Shown here: piece after piece, positions 1-7,972 of the stretch | Layout: each line of letters opens with the position of its first letter | Numbering within the stretch: position 1 is the stretch's first letter | NCBI GenBank assembly: GCA_945898025.1 | Contig: CAMDGT010000047.1 | Span: forward strand, 1 to 8,121 | Source of the DNA: Rickettsia typhi | GTDB taxonomy: Bacteria; Pseudomonadota; Alphaproteobacteria; Rickettsiales; UBA1997 | Reading direction: 5' to 3' | DNA: 8,121 bases | Made by a program: the position numbers and the translations under genes | Notes under the pieces: generated by a model | The model's input: only the letters and a program-made list of their open reading frames with translations | What the model was told of the DNA's origin: nothing | Databases searched by the model: none

Positions 1-420
1 GATCTTGCCGATCGTAAAAAAGAAATCCATGACGAAGATCTTATAAAACTGCTTGATTCAGTGGCAATAAAACAATCAAGCCTAGAGCTAATTGGTTTAG
101 AAGTTAGCTCGGGAATCAATCATCATGCAAATGCAAAAATTAAAATTAGTAATAATCGACAAGAGTTAGAAGTCAGTTTTGCCTCGCAATTTGGGCCCGT
201 TGATGCAATCTTCAATGCGATTCAGAAAATCATACCTCATAATGCTAATCTTGTTTTGTATCAAGTTGATGCAGTGACCCAAGGAACCGATGCCCAAGCC
301 AATGCTACTGTAAGGTTGGAGGAGTTAGGAAAAATCTACAGTGCTAGCGGTTCAGACACCGATGTTCTCGTAGCCTCAGCAATAGCTTATATCAACTGCC
401 TCGCTAAGATGAAGTCTTGA
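1..420 (+). CDS. leuA: 2-isopropylmalate synthase, C-terminal part (5' end outside window)
   Basis: The enzyme condenses acetyl-CoA with 2-oxoisovalerate, the first committed step of leucine biosynthesis, in the cytoplasm. Only the last 139 residues are present. The frame is open from base 1 (DLADRKKEIHDEDL...), so the GTG at 61 or any internal ATG is not the true start. This stretch is the C-terminal LeuA regulatory/dimer domain, which senses leucine in the family. Visible motifs are FGPVDAI (residues 64-70 of the fragment), TQGTDAQANATVRLEE (about 93-108) and SGSDTDVLVASAIAYIN (about 116-132), the usual LeuA ending. The catalytic TIM barrel lies upstream of the window. Homocitrate and citramalate synthases share this domain, but the GTDAQA and SDTDVLVAS signatures fit LeuA best. 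The gene ends cleanly with TGA 71 bases before res. Its G+C is visibly higher than that of the next two genes. Confidence 0.92.
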   Translation, partial: DLADRKKEIHDEDLIKLLDSVAIKQSSLELIGLEVSSGINHHANAKIKISNNRQELEVSFASQFGPVDAIFNAIQKIIPHNANLVLYQVDAVTQGTDAQANATVRLEELGKIYSASGSDTDVLVASAIAYINCLAKMKS

Positions 421-491
421 TATATAAATAATCAAGCCTTTTTATTAATTTCACCTCAATTAAATATGTAACGAATTAAATATTTTAAATA
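421..491 (+). promoter_or_regulatory. leuA-res spacer with a 10-base direct repeat; possible res control region
   Basis: The sequence AATTAAATAT occurs exactly twice, at 458-467 and 474-483, a period of 16 bases, and the second copy ends 8 bases before the res ATG. Repeats in this position can be operator half-sites, but in such AT-rich DNA they may also arise by chance. No Shine-Dalgarno sequence is visible before the res start, and no convincing -35/-10 pair stands out. After the leuA stop, AATAA and TTATT arms around the T run at 439-443 could make only a weak hairpin, so I do not call a terminator. Confidence 0.25.
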
Positions 492-3400
492 ATGATTTTC
501 CAATTTGATGAACAGCAATATCAAGAAGATTGTATTAATAATATTGTTAATATTTTTAAGCAATTACAAGAAAATGTTGATTTTAGAAAAGTTATTGAGG
601 TTAATGCTGTTACTAGTAATTATCCAGCAGATTTTTCAGGACAGAAAAACATTGACATTAAGATGGAAACAGGAACAGGCAAGACATTTACCTTTATTAA
701 AACAATGTTTGAGCTAAATCGCAATTTTAGTTATAAAAAATTTATTATTCTTGTGCCTTCAATAGCTATTCGCGAAGGTGCTAAAAAAAATTTAGAAATC
801 ACTAAAAATTATTTTAAATCCTATTATGAAAATTCTAGAAGTTTTGACAAGGAAATTGAAGTTACAACCTATAAATCGGCAGATAAGCAAGCAATAGTAA
901 GCTTTATCAATGATTTAGAAAGATTTTCAGTTTTGATAATGACTCCCGATTCTTTCAATAATAGTAAAAATATTATTAATCAACTAATTGAAAGAGATTT
1001 ATATATTCAAAATATTCAAGCTAAAACTTATTTAGAGGCTCTAAAACTAATAAATCCAATTATTATTATTGATGAACCGCATAAATTTGAAGGCAATGCT
1101 TTTAAGAAATATTTTGCAGGTTTTGATAATTATTTTCTTAGATTTGGAGCTACATTTCCTAAAGAGAAGATAATTGAAAAAAACCCTAAAATTACTAAAA
1201 ACAGGATTGTAAAAATAAAAAAACAAGATGAAAAAAATAAAATATTACCCTTATCTAATATTGCTTATATTCTTGATAGTATTAGTTCCTTTCGGCAATA
1301 TTTAGTAAAAAGAATCACAATTTATAATGAAGGTACATTAAACAAAAATACCGCAATTCAAGAAATTAATCAAAAAAGCAATATTATTAAAGTTAAAGAA
1401 TTTATCAATGGCGAATGGCAAAAACAAGATTTAAAAATAGGTGATAAATTCAATGATTCAACAATATCATCAATCAAAAAAGATAATATTTTATTAGCTA
1501 ATGGCGAGGCTCACTTTTTAGAAAAAATTTCCTATATTTTATCCGATGAAGATATTAGATTAATGATAGCCAAAACAATAAAATTACACTTCACTAAAGA
1601 AAAAACCTTATTCAATCTAGGAATAAAAGCCTTGTCGTTATTTTTTATTAGAAGAATTGATGATTTTAAAAATAAAGAAGGTTCTATAGACAAGCCCGTC
1701 ATTAAAAAGATTTTTGAAGAAGAATATATTAAAGAAAGAGCCTTGCAAATTAAAGGTCTAGATGGCAGTGAAGAGTTTAAAAACTATCTTGAATATTTAA
1801 AAAAAGATTTTGACGATGCTAATCAATTAATCGTGCATAAAGGTTATTTTTCGGGTGATAAAGCTAAGAAAGAAAATGCTGAAAAAGAATCAATTGATGA
1901 AATCCTCAAAGATAAAGAAAAATTACTTTCTTTTACATCTTCTACTCGTTTTATCTTTTCGGTATGGGCTTTACAAGAAGGCTGGGACAATCCCAATATT
2001 TTTACCATCTGTAAAGTAAGTAATTATGGCTCCGAAAACTCAAAATTACAGCAAATTGGCAGAGGTTTAAGATTATGTGTTAAAAAAGAAGATAATTTAT
2101 TTATTCGCCAAACTATTGATAAATTTGATAATCAAGAAGATTTTTGGAATATTAATAATCTTGATGTTGTGGTTAGTGCTAGCGAAGTTGGTTTTATTGA
2201 TGCTATTCAAAAAGATATTTGTGAAAATTCAGTTACACTTAATCAAATATTTAACAGTAAAGAGTTAATACAAATCTTAAAGAATAAAAATATCAAAGAT
2301 AGCAATAAAATTGTCAATTTTATGTTGCAAAATCAATTGATAAGCAATGGTTTATTTGATGATGAAGGTAGGGCTCTTTATAAAAAAGTGCCAGATTTTT
2401 TAGTAAAAATTAATAATTTAAAAGAAAATATAAATAATATTCAAAATATAACATATCAAGAACTGGAAATAATCGAAAAACTATTTGTAGAAAATATTGC
2501 AGATTATGCAAGAGATGGCAATAAAATTAGGCTCAAAAAGAATTTAAAAATTAAAGCAGGAAGCCTTGAAACATTCAAGGAATTATGGCAAACAATCAAT
2601 AAAAAAGCGGTTTTTACTATTAAAAATTTTGATATAGAAAAGCAAAATAAATTAGCTAAAAATATTGCTAACAGAATCTTGCAAATTAAACTTAATCAAA
2701 GATTCCGTCAATCAACAAAACATCTGCAAGATATTGCCAATAATAGTTTTTTAAACGAATCTTTACAAGATAAAATTATTACAAATAAAGATAAAATAAA
2801 TTATAATGAATTAATTAGCGAAATAGCTAGTAAATCAGCGGTCTCTTTAAGCTTTGCTATTGCAATATTTAATAATCTCACTCTTGATTTTAAAGAAAAT
2901 GAAATTAGCAAAGATATTTTACAAGCAAAAAAAGAAATCGTTGAAATTATCAAGCAAGAACTAATATCAAGCCTTAAAACAACAATAGAATATAATTTTA
3001 TTGATGGTGAAATTTTTAGCAATATAATGAATGATGAAAATAATAATTTTAAAAATGAATTAAAAGCTGGATCAATAGGCAAAAATCAAGAAGAAATTAC
3101 TAATTTTTCTCTCAAAGAAAAATGGATTTTTGAAGATGTAATTGAATATGATAGTGGCTTTGAAAAAGAAATTATTATCAAAGATGCTAATCAACAAGAA
3201 ATTACCATTTTTGCTAAAATGCCAAAGCTTGAAATTGCTACACCTCTTGGCAAATATAGCCCTGATTTTTGCTATGCAATTGAAAAAGAGGGCAAGAAAA
3301 AACTATTTTTAATTATTGAGGCAAAGGGCTATGAAAATTCCGCCCGAATACCAGCTGATGAAAGCGATAAAATTGATTTTGCAACAAAATATTTTACAAA

Positions 3401-3503
3401 ATTAAATGCGGTTTTTAACAATGAAATAAACATTAGATTTGAAAAAAGAATCAATAAGCAAAGCCTTGCCGATATTATCAATCAAACCCTGAATCATTTA
3501 TAG
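492..3503 (+). CDS. res: Type III restriction-modification system, restriction/helicase subunit Res
   Basis: Res is the ATP-dependent motor and nuclease of a Type III restriction enzyme, acting in complex with Mod on unmethylated foreign DNA. The 1003-residue protein is of normal family length. The N-terminus has the family-like FDEQQYQEDCI (5-15). Superfamily 2 helicase motifs follow: Walker A METGTGKT (58-65), Walker B IIIDEPH (191-197, a DEPH form), GATF (219-222, motif III position), WALQEGWDNPN (492-502) and the arginine-finger motif QQIGRGLRL (520-528). The C-terminus holds a PD-(D/E)XK nuclease core, with PD at 924-925 and EAK at 943-945. All key residues are present, so the protein looks active. 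The ATG at 492 is chosen because the typical N-terminus follows at once, although no ribosome binding site is visible. The gene lies 27 bases before mod and is presumably co-transcribed with it. Res preceding mod is the reverse of the classical order. Base composition is far more AT-rich than leuA or mreB, which suggests acquisition by transfer. Confidence 0.95.
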   Translation: MIFQFDEQQYQEDCINNIVNIFKQLQENVDFRKVIEVNAVTSNYPADFSGQKNIDIKMETGTGKTFTFIKTMFELNRNFSYKKFIILVPSIAIREGAKKNLEITKNYFKSYYENSRSFDKEIEVTTYKSADKQAIVSFINDLERFSVLIMTPDSFNNSKNIINQLIERDLYIQNIQAKTYLEALKLINPIIIIDEPHKFEGNAFKKYFAGFDNYFLRFGATFPKEKIIEKNPKITKNRIVKIKKQDEKNKILPLSNIAYILDSISSFRQYLVKRITIYNEGTLNKNTAIQEINQKSNIIKVKEFINGEWQKQDLKIGDKFNDSTISSIKKDNILLANGEAHFLEKISYILSDEDIRLMIAKTIKLHFTKEKTLFNLGIKALSLFFIRRIDDFKNKEGSIDKPVIKKIFEEEYIKERALQIKGLDGSEEFKNYLEYLKKDFDDANQLIVHKGYFSGDKAKKENAEKESIDEILKDKEKLLSFTSSTRFIFSVWALQEGWDNPNIFTICKVSNYGSENSKLQQIGRGLRLCVKKEDNLFIRQTIDKFDNQEDFWNINNLDVVVSASEVGFIDAIQKDICENSVTLNQIFNSKELIQILKNKNIKDSNKIVNFMLQNQLISNGLFDDEGRALYKKVPDFLVKINNLKENINNIQNITYQELEIIEKLFVENIADYARDGNKIRLKKNLKIKAGSLETFKELWQTINKKAVFTIKNFDIEKQNKLAKNIANRILQIKLNQRFRQSTKHLQDIANNSFLNESLQDKIITNKDKINYNELISEIASKSAVSLSFAIAIFNNLTLDFKENEISKDILQAKKEIVEIIKQELISSLKTTIEYNFIDGEIFSNIMNDENNNFKNELKAGSIGKNQEEITNFSLKEKWIFEDVIEYDSGFEKEIIIKDANQQEITIFAKMPKLEIATPLGKYSPDFCYAIEKEGKKKLFLIIEAKGYENSARIPADESDKIDFATKYFTKLNAVFNNEINIRFEKRINKQSLADIINQTLNHL

Positions 3504-3530
3504 ATTTAACGATTAAAGAAATAAAAAATT

Positions 3531-5393
3531 ATGACAAATAAACAAGATTTTATCAATGCTGGTTTTGAAGTTATTGATGCTTCGTTGACAAGCAATCAAA
3601 GCTCTAATTTATTAGAGTTTTTACAAGAACATTATCCACAAATTATTCAAGATGGCGAAATAAAATTAAATGAATTAAAGCAGGCATTAAATTTGCCAAT
3701 TGACTATAAAAATAACGGCTATGGCCTTAATTTTATTGGTAGAAATTATGCTAAGGCAAAATATATGCAAGCAACCAATAAAGAGCCAAAGATTAATCAA
3801 AAATTAAGCAAAAATTTTAATGAAACTGAAAATGTAATAATCAAAGGCGATAATTTAGATAGTTTAAAAATTTTACTCAATTCTTATCGCGGTAAAATTA
3901 AATGTATTTATATTGACCCGCCTTATAATACTAAGAATGAAGGCTTTATTTACTCCGATAAATTTGACCGCGAAGAATTAGAGGTTTTAGGCTTTGAAAA
4001 TATCAATGATGATGATTATCGCAGAATGGAGTTTTCTTTTTCTTCTAAAAGCTCGCATAATGGCTGGCTTAGCTTTATCTATCCAAGGCTCAAATTAGCA
4101 AGAGATTTACTTGCTAATGATGGGATAATTTTTGTTTCAATTGATGATAATGAGCAAGCAAATTTAAAAATTTTAATGGATGAGATTTTTGGGGAAGAGA
4201 ATTTTGTGGCCATTCTTGTTTGGAAAAAAAGAAAAACCCAGGCAAATTTAACAAAATACATTGCTTCATCTCATGAATATATTATGATGTTTTCTAAAAA
4301 CAAAAATAATTCAACAATTAATAGAATTGCATTGAGAGAAGAATATGTTGTTGACATGTATAGAAACCCAGATAATGATTCAAGAGGATCATGGAGAACG
4401 AAACCTCTTGCATCTCCAGATAATTCTACAAATAAAGAATTTGAGTTAGATTTACGAAATGGGAGAACTATTAAGGCGAAATGGCGAGTATCTCAAAAAA
4501 CTTACGATGAATGGTTAAAAGAAGGTTTAATTGTAATTCCAAATAATGGCGAAGGAATGCCGAATGCAAAGATATTTTTAAATGAAAATAATGGACAAAT
4601 CTCGAATAGTTTATTGATTGATATTGCTACATCGGAAGATGGAAGTAAAGAAATTGAAAATTTAATGGGTAGCAATGCTGTTTTTTCATATCCAAAGCCC
4701 ACTTCTTTGATAAAACACCTTTTGCAAATTTCAACCTCTTCAAACGACCTTATCCTCGATTTCTTTGCAGGTTCTGGCACTACTGCTCAAGCGGTGATGG
4801 AGCTTAATAAAAAAGATGGTGGAAATCGAAAATTTATACTTTGTCAAATTGATGAACCGATTAATGCAGAAAAGAAAAAGGAGGCCTTTGATTTTTGTCT
4901 TAAAAATGGTTTAGAGCCAGTAATTTCAAGCATTACCATTGAAAGAGTAAAAAGGGCAGGTGAGAAAATTTTAACTGAAATAAAAGAGCAGAAAAATCTA
5001 TTAAATCAAGAAGATAAAGGCTTGGATGCTGGTTTTAAAGTTTTTGATTTAATTGAAGCTTCTAAGATTATTGAAGATGCTAATCATCAATTTAATTTAG
5101 CTTTGTCAAACAACGATTCCCTAAGTAAAATTTATCATTTAATTCTCAAAGATGGAGTTTTTGATTTGAATGCAAAAATTAAAATAGTAATTGATGATTG
5201 CTTGTATCTAATTAATGATTTTCGCTACTACATAATCAATGCTGAAAAGCTTGAAACCCCAGAAAATAAACAATTATTAAATGATATTTTGATTGATAAA
5301 AATAAAGATTTTATTATTGATGGTTTTACCGCTTCAATAAATCTAAGCTTGCAACAATATCAAAATAAATCGAGATTTAAGATTATTTATTAA
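3531..5393 (+). CDS. mod: Type III restriction-modification system, DNA adenine-N6 methyltransferase Mod
   Basis: Mod transfers a methyl group from S-adenosylmethionine to adenine N6 within the recognition site, and gives the Mod-Res complex its sequence specificity. The protein has 620 residues, a usual length for Mod. The catalytic motif IV DPPYNT (129-134) precedes the SAM-binding motif FAGSGTT (412-418), the order of beta-class amino-methyltransferases. Other family stretches are VIIKGDNLDSL (102-112), GWLSFIYPRL (178-187) and GIIFVSIDDNE (198-208). The region between the two catalytic halves, roughly 235-390, is the expected target recognition domain, so the site cannot be predicted from motifs alone. 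The C-terminal part from about 470 (ITIERVKRAGEKI) is typical of Mod and is thought to help dimer and Res contacts. No frameshift or missing catalytic residue is seen. The ATG at 3531 is the first start after the res stop. Only a weak purine stretch (AAAGAAA) precedes it, so translation may depend on res. Confidence 0.96.
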   Translation: MTNKQDFINAGFEVIDASLTSNQSSNLLEFLQEHYPQIIQDGEIKLNELKQALNLPIDYKNNGYGLNFIGRNYAKAKYMQATNKEPKINQKLSKNFNETENVIIKGDNLDSLKILLNSYRGKIKCIYIDPPYNTKNEGFIYSDKFDREELEVLGFENINDDDYRRMEFSFSSKSSHNGWLSFIYPRLKLARDLLANDGIIFVSIDDNEQANLKILMDEIFGEENFVAILVWKKRKTQANLTKYIASSHEYIMMFSKNKNNSTINRIALREEYVVDMYRNPDNDSRGSWRTKPLASPDNSTNKEFELDLRNGRTIKAKWRVSQKTYDEWLKEGLIVIPNNGEGMPNAKIFLNENNGQISNSLLIDIATSEDGSKEIENLMGSNAVFSYPKPTSLIKHLLQISTSSNDLILDFFAGSGTTAQAVMELNKKDGGNRKFILCQIDEPINAEKKKEAFDFCLKNGLEPVISSITIERVKRAGEKILTEIKEQKNLLNQEDKGLDAGFKVFDLIEASKIIEDANHQFNLALSNNDSLSKIYHLILKDGVFDLNAKIKIVIDDCLYLINDFRYYIINAEKLETPENKQLLNDILIDKNKDFIIDGFTASINLSLQQYQNKSRFKIIY

Positions 5394-5482
5394 AATCAAA
5401 TTAGTATTTAATAAAATAAATAAAATGCTTCTTAGATGATTTAACTCTTTTGTTGCAATTTTTTTCTAAGAAAATAAGAATA
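5394..5482. other. mod 3' flank with a weak inverted repeat
   Basis: The arms TTCTTAGA (5429-5436) and TCTAAGAA (5465-5472) are perfect 8-base inverted repeats. They are separated by 28 bases, and the T run (5459-5465) lies inside the loop rather than after the stem. This is a poor intrinsic terminator, though it is the only candidate found directly behind mod. No gene is seen in this stretch. Confidence 0.25.
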
Positions 5483-5621
5483 ATGCCAACACCTAAAAAA
5501 TTTTAAAATTATTGAAATCATTACCCAAGAAAATAATTCTGAAAAAGAAGAAATGCCAAAATCTCAATTCGAATTAAAAGAGATAACTCAAATATTGATC
5601 AAAATAATATTAATATTATGA
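5483..5621 (+). pseudogene. Possible frameshifted remnant of a small protein gene
   Basis: An ATG at 5483 reads MPTPKKF and then hits TAA at 5504-5506 within an A/T homopolymer. Skipping one T at about 5504 gives an open frame that continues KIIEIITQENNSEKEEMPKS..., and stays open to TGA at 5619-5621, about 45 residues. The run of charged, protein-like codons suggests a decayed gene, possibly a third small gene of the restriction module or older debris. No family is recognised. In DNA this AT-rich a 45-codon composite frame could also arise by chance, and no clear ribosome binding site precedes the ATG. Confidence 0.28.
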
Positions 5622-5824
5622 GGTTATAAACAATAACATTTGCCATGAGTTGGTAATAAATTTTATTGCATAATTTCTTACTTATAAAAAATAAAATAAA
5701 AATTGACAATCAAGAAAGAATATCTAGATTTTACGGTTATTTTAAGCAATAAAGCAATATTTATAGATTTATTTCTAATCCTTGATTTATCAACTTCTTA
5801 ATTATCTAGCAACCTTTGAAAAAG
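5622..5824. other. AT-rich spacer without recognisable gene
   Basis: All reading frames are broken by frequent stops and no RNA gene is recognised. The only feature that stands out is a promoter-like pair, listed separately. The length and decayed look fit leftover DNA from insertion of the restriction module. Confidence 0.5.
5703..5730 (+). promoter_or_regulatory. Candidate sigma-70 promoter upstream of mreB
   Basis: A perfect -35 box TTGACA (5703-5708) is followed after 16 bases by TAGATT (5725-5730), which matches 4 of 6 bases of the -10 consensus. Transcription from here would give mreB a leader of about 240 bases that includes the tandem array. The pairing rests on consensus only. Other A/T-rich -10-like sites lie closer to mreB but lack a good -35 box. 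Confidence 0.3.
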
Positions 5825-5909
5825 CTGGTAGGCAATTTAAAATAAGGGGCTAAAATAACTGGTAAAATAAGGGGTAAAATAAGGGGTAAAATAACTGGCT
5901 TCGTGCAGG
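5825..5909 (+). repeat. Tandem array of a 12-base unit (GGGGTAAAATAA / CTGGTAAAATAA) ahead of mreB
   Basis: Units read in order: a degenerate first copy starting CTGGTA and ending AAAATAA (5825-5845), GGGGCTAAAATAA (5846-5858, one base longer), CTGGTAAAATAA (5859-5870), GGGGTAAAATAA (5871-5882), GGGGTAAAATAA (5883-5894), then a partial CTGG running into CTTCGTGCAGG (5895-5909). There are no spacers, so this is not a CRISPR array. The first four bases alternate between GGGG and CTGG while TAAAATAA is constant. The array ends about 70 bases before the mreB start and lies in its probable leader. The end block AACTGGCTTCGTGCAGG matches, on the other strand, parts of the repeat element at 7757-7799. 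Confidence 0.8.
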
Positions 5910-5950
5910 TTTTTAATTTATAGTTTTTTTAATAATTTTAATAAAAATAA

Positions 5951-7021
<1,071 letters not shown>

Positions 7022-7480
7022 TCATAATTAAAAATTGTGAATTTATTATTTATGTGATTATATATAAATTTTGATAAAATTATAGAAGTTATGATTGTTT
7101 TTTCTATACAAAATTTATTGTTGCAGTTTGAAAAACTAAAGATGCTTAGCTTATTTTATTTACTTGATTATCCCTCTTAATAATTGAAAATGCTGGTTTC
7201 GTATTCACTCATTTAAGTGAAATAAACATCATTATTCAACCAATAAAATGATATTTTACATATTTAAACGATGTGTCTTGATAATATTAGTTGGATATTT
7301 GGTTTTTATATCAATTTCGTAGATTTTTATTTCTAAAAGGCAGATTGATGTATTGGCAAAACAATCCAAAGTTATTGAGAGTTTCTTGTTATATCATTTC
7401 CAATCTATAATACATTATAATTAACTTCTAAAATTCTTCCATAAAATTACTGTTTTATCAACCTAAAATAGTAGAAGATT
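7022..7480. other. 459-base spacer behind mreB with no recognisable gene
   Basis: No open frame, RNA gene or remnant of mreC could be recognised on either strand. Small items seen: a hairpin with arms TTCACT (7204-7209) and AGTGAA (7216-7221) around a 6-base loop, not followed by T residues, and two perfect TATAAT boxes (7406-7411 and 7416-7421) that could serve as -10 elements for the small ORF at 7481 but lack a well-placed -35 box. No clear terminator for mreB was found. A 6-bp A/T stem with arms AATTTT and AAAATT, just downstream of the stop at about 7068-7082, is too weak to call. Confidence 0.45.
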
Positions 7481-7687
7481 ATGAGAACAATAATAAATCA
7501 AGCATTAACACAAAAAGCTCAAGATTTACTTCTAGAGCTAAATTCAGAAGGTGTTGTTGCCCTAAACATACTAAAGGCAATTATCGCCTCTTTTACCGCA
7601 AGATCAGTTCACTACAAACAAGATAAAGAAAAATTAAAAGAGTTTAAAAAAAACTCTAATCGAAATAAAAGAAAAAAATCCAAATAA
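7481..7687 (+). CDS. Small lysine-rich hypothetical protein, 68 residues
   Basis: No family is recognised. The first 45 residues (MRTIINQALTQKAQDLLLEL...) look like two amphipathic or hydrophobic helices, with VVALNILKAIIASF at about 25-38. The end is strongly basic, with KKNSNRNKRKKSK as the last 13 residues, which could bind nucleic acid or acidic phospholipids. No signal peptide or cysteines are seen. A weak purine stretch (AGAAG) precedes the ATG, and two TATAAT boxes lie 60-75 bases upstream. It could be a real small gene, the truncated start of a larger gene, or a chance frame. The varied, protein-like residue composition favours a real or recently lost gene. Confidence 0.42.
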   Translation: MRTIINQALTQKAQDLLLELNSEGVVALNILKAIIASFTARSVHYKQDKEKLKEFKKNSNRNKRKKSK

Positions 7688-7703
7688 ATTAATTTTATTT
7701 TTT
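7682..7703 (+). terminator. Weak A/T hairpin with T run at the end of the small ORF
   Basis: The arms AAATAAA (7682-7688) and TTTATTT (7694-7700) surround a 5-base loop and run into further T residues to 7703. The shape is that of an intrinsic terminator, but the stem has no G-C pairs and overlaps the stop codon, so its strength is doubtful. Confidence 0.25.
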
Positions 7704-7712
7704 GATGAGATT

Positions 7713-7866
7713 CCCTCAAGGGGGAGGGGTTGAAATAAGCATTGAATTTTTGTCATCCTGCACGAATTTGCAGGAACCACAACCCTTAAAAAGCCAGTTC
7801 AACTCCTTAAAAATAGGCAAGTAAAAATAAGCTAAAAATAAGCTTGCAATTAAAATTAACCCCCCT
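7713..7866. repeat. Palindromic dispersed-repeat or MITE-like element
   Basis: The stretch contains CCCT-CA-AGGG (7713-7722) leading into GGGGGAGGGG (7720-7729), a perfect palindrome CCTGCA-CGAATT-TGCAGG (7757-7774), the block AGCCAGTT (7792-7799), and three 11-base units: TAAAAATAGGC (7808-7818) and two exact TAAAAATAAGC (7822-7832, 7833-7843). It ends at a C6 run (7860-7865). AGGGGTTGAA near the left edge and the reverse complement of the right edge, TAGGGGGGTTAA, form a rough inverted repeat. CCTGCACGA and AGCCAGTT also occur, fused, on the opposite strand at 5893-5909. Such TGTCATCCTGC-type palindromes resemble mobile short repeats of alphaproteobacteria. No transposase is present, so any movement would be in trans. 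Element borders are a guess. Confidence 0.5.
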
Positions 7867-7894
7867 ACTATTCAAAACTATGTTTTAAATTCTT

Positions 7895-7921
7895 TTGACT
7901 AAACTAAACTTAAAACATAAT
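7895..7921 (+). promoter_or_regulatory. Candidate promoter of the gene starting at 7973
   Basis: TTGACT (7895-7900, 5 of 6 consensus) and CATAAT (7916-7921, 5 of 6) are separated by 15 bases, slightly short of the best spacing. A perfect TATAAT also lies at 7946-7951 but has no good -35 box and would leave a leader of only about 15 bases. The position after the repeat element and before a new gene fits a promoter here. Confidence 0.38.
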
Positions 7922-7972
7922 AATTAATAAATAATAATATTTTAATATAATAACAAAACTACAGGATTAAAT

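Noticed and set aside
61..420. GTG at 61 as start of a separate 119-residue protein
   Set aside because: The frame is open from base 1 and the upstream codons continue the LeuA domain, so this is the tail of a gene cut by the window edge.
783..790. A8 run in res (and the A7 run at 4224-4230 in mod) as phase-variation switches
   Set aside because: Runs of this length are expected in a genome this rich in A and T, and none is a long tetra- or pentanucleotide tract like those that switch known phase-variable mod genes. Both frames are intact.
2801..3082. Open frames on the minus strand inside res, mod and mreB, such as this one
   Set aside because: They lie opposite strongly conserved genes with clear motifs, have low-complexity translations and no ribosome binding sites. 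They are by-products of the codon pattern.
492..5393. A novel defence system such as BREX or a helicase-nuclease variant
   Set aside because: The Res and Mod lengths, motif order and adjacency match a standard Type III restriction-modification pair, and no further defence genes such as pglZ, brxC or a toxin are present.
5429..5472. Intrinsic terminator behind mod
   Set aside because: The 28-base loop and the T run inside the loop instead of after the stem do not fit; it is reported only as a weak inverted repeat.
5825..5909. CRISPR array
   Set aside because: The 12-base units are directly adjacent, without unique spacers, and no cas gene is present.
7022..7480. Remnant of mreC
   Set aside because: Short translated pieces in all frames show no coiled-coil or other MreC-like stretch, and stops are frequent.
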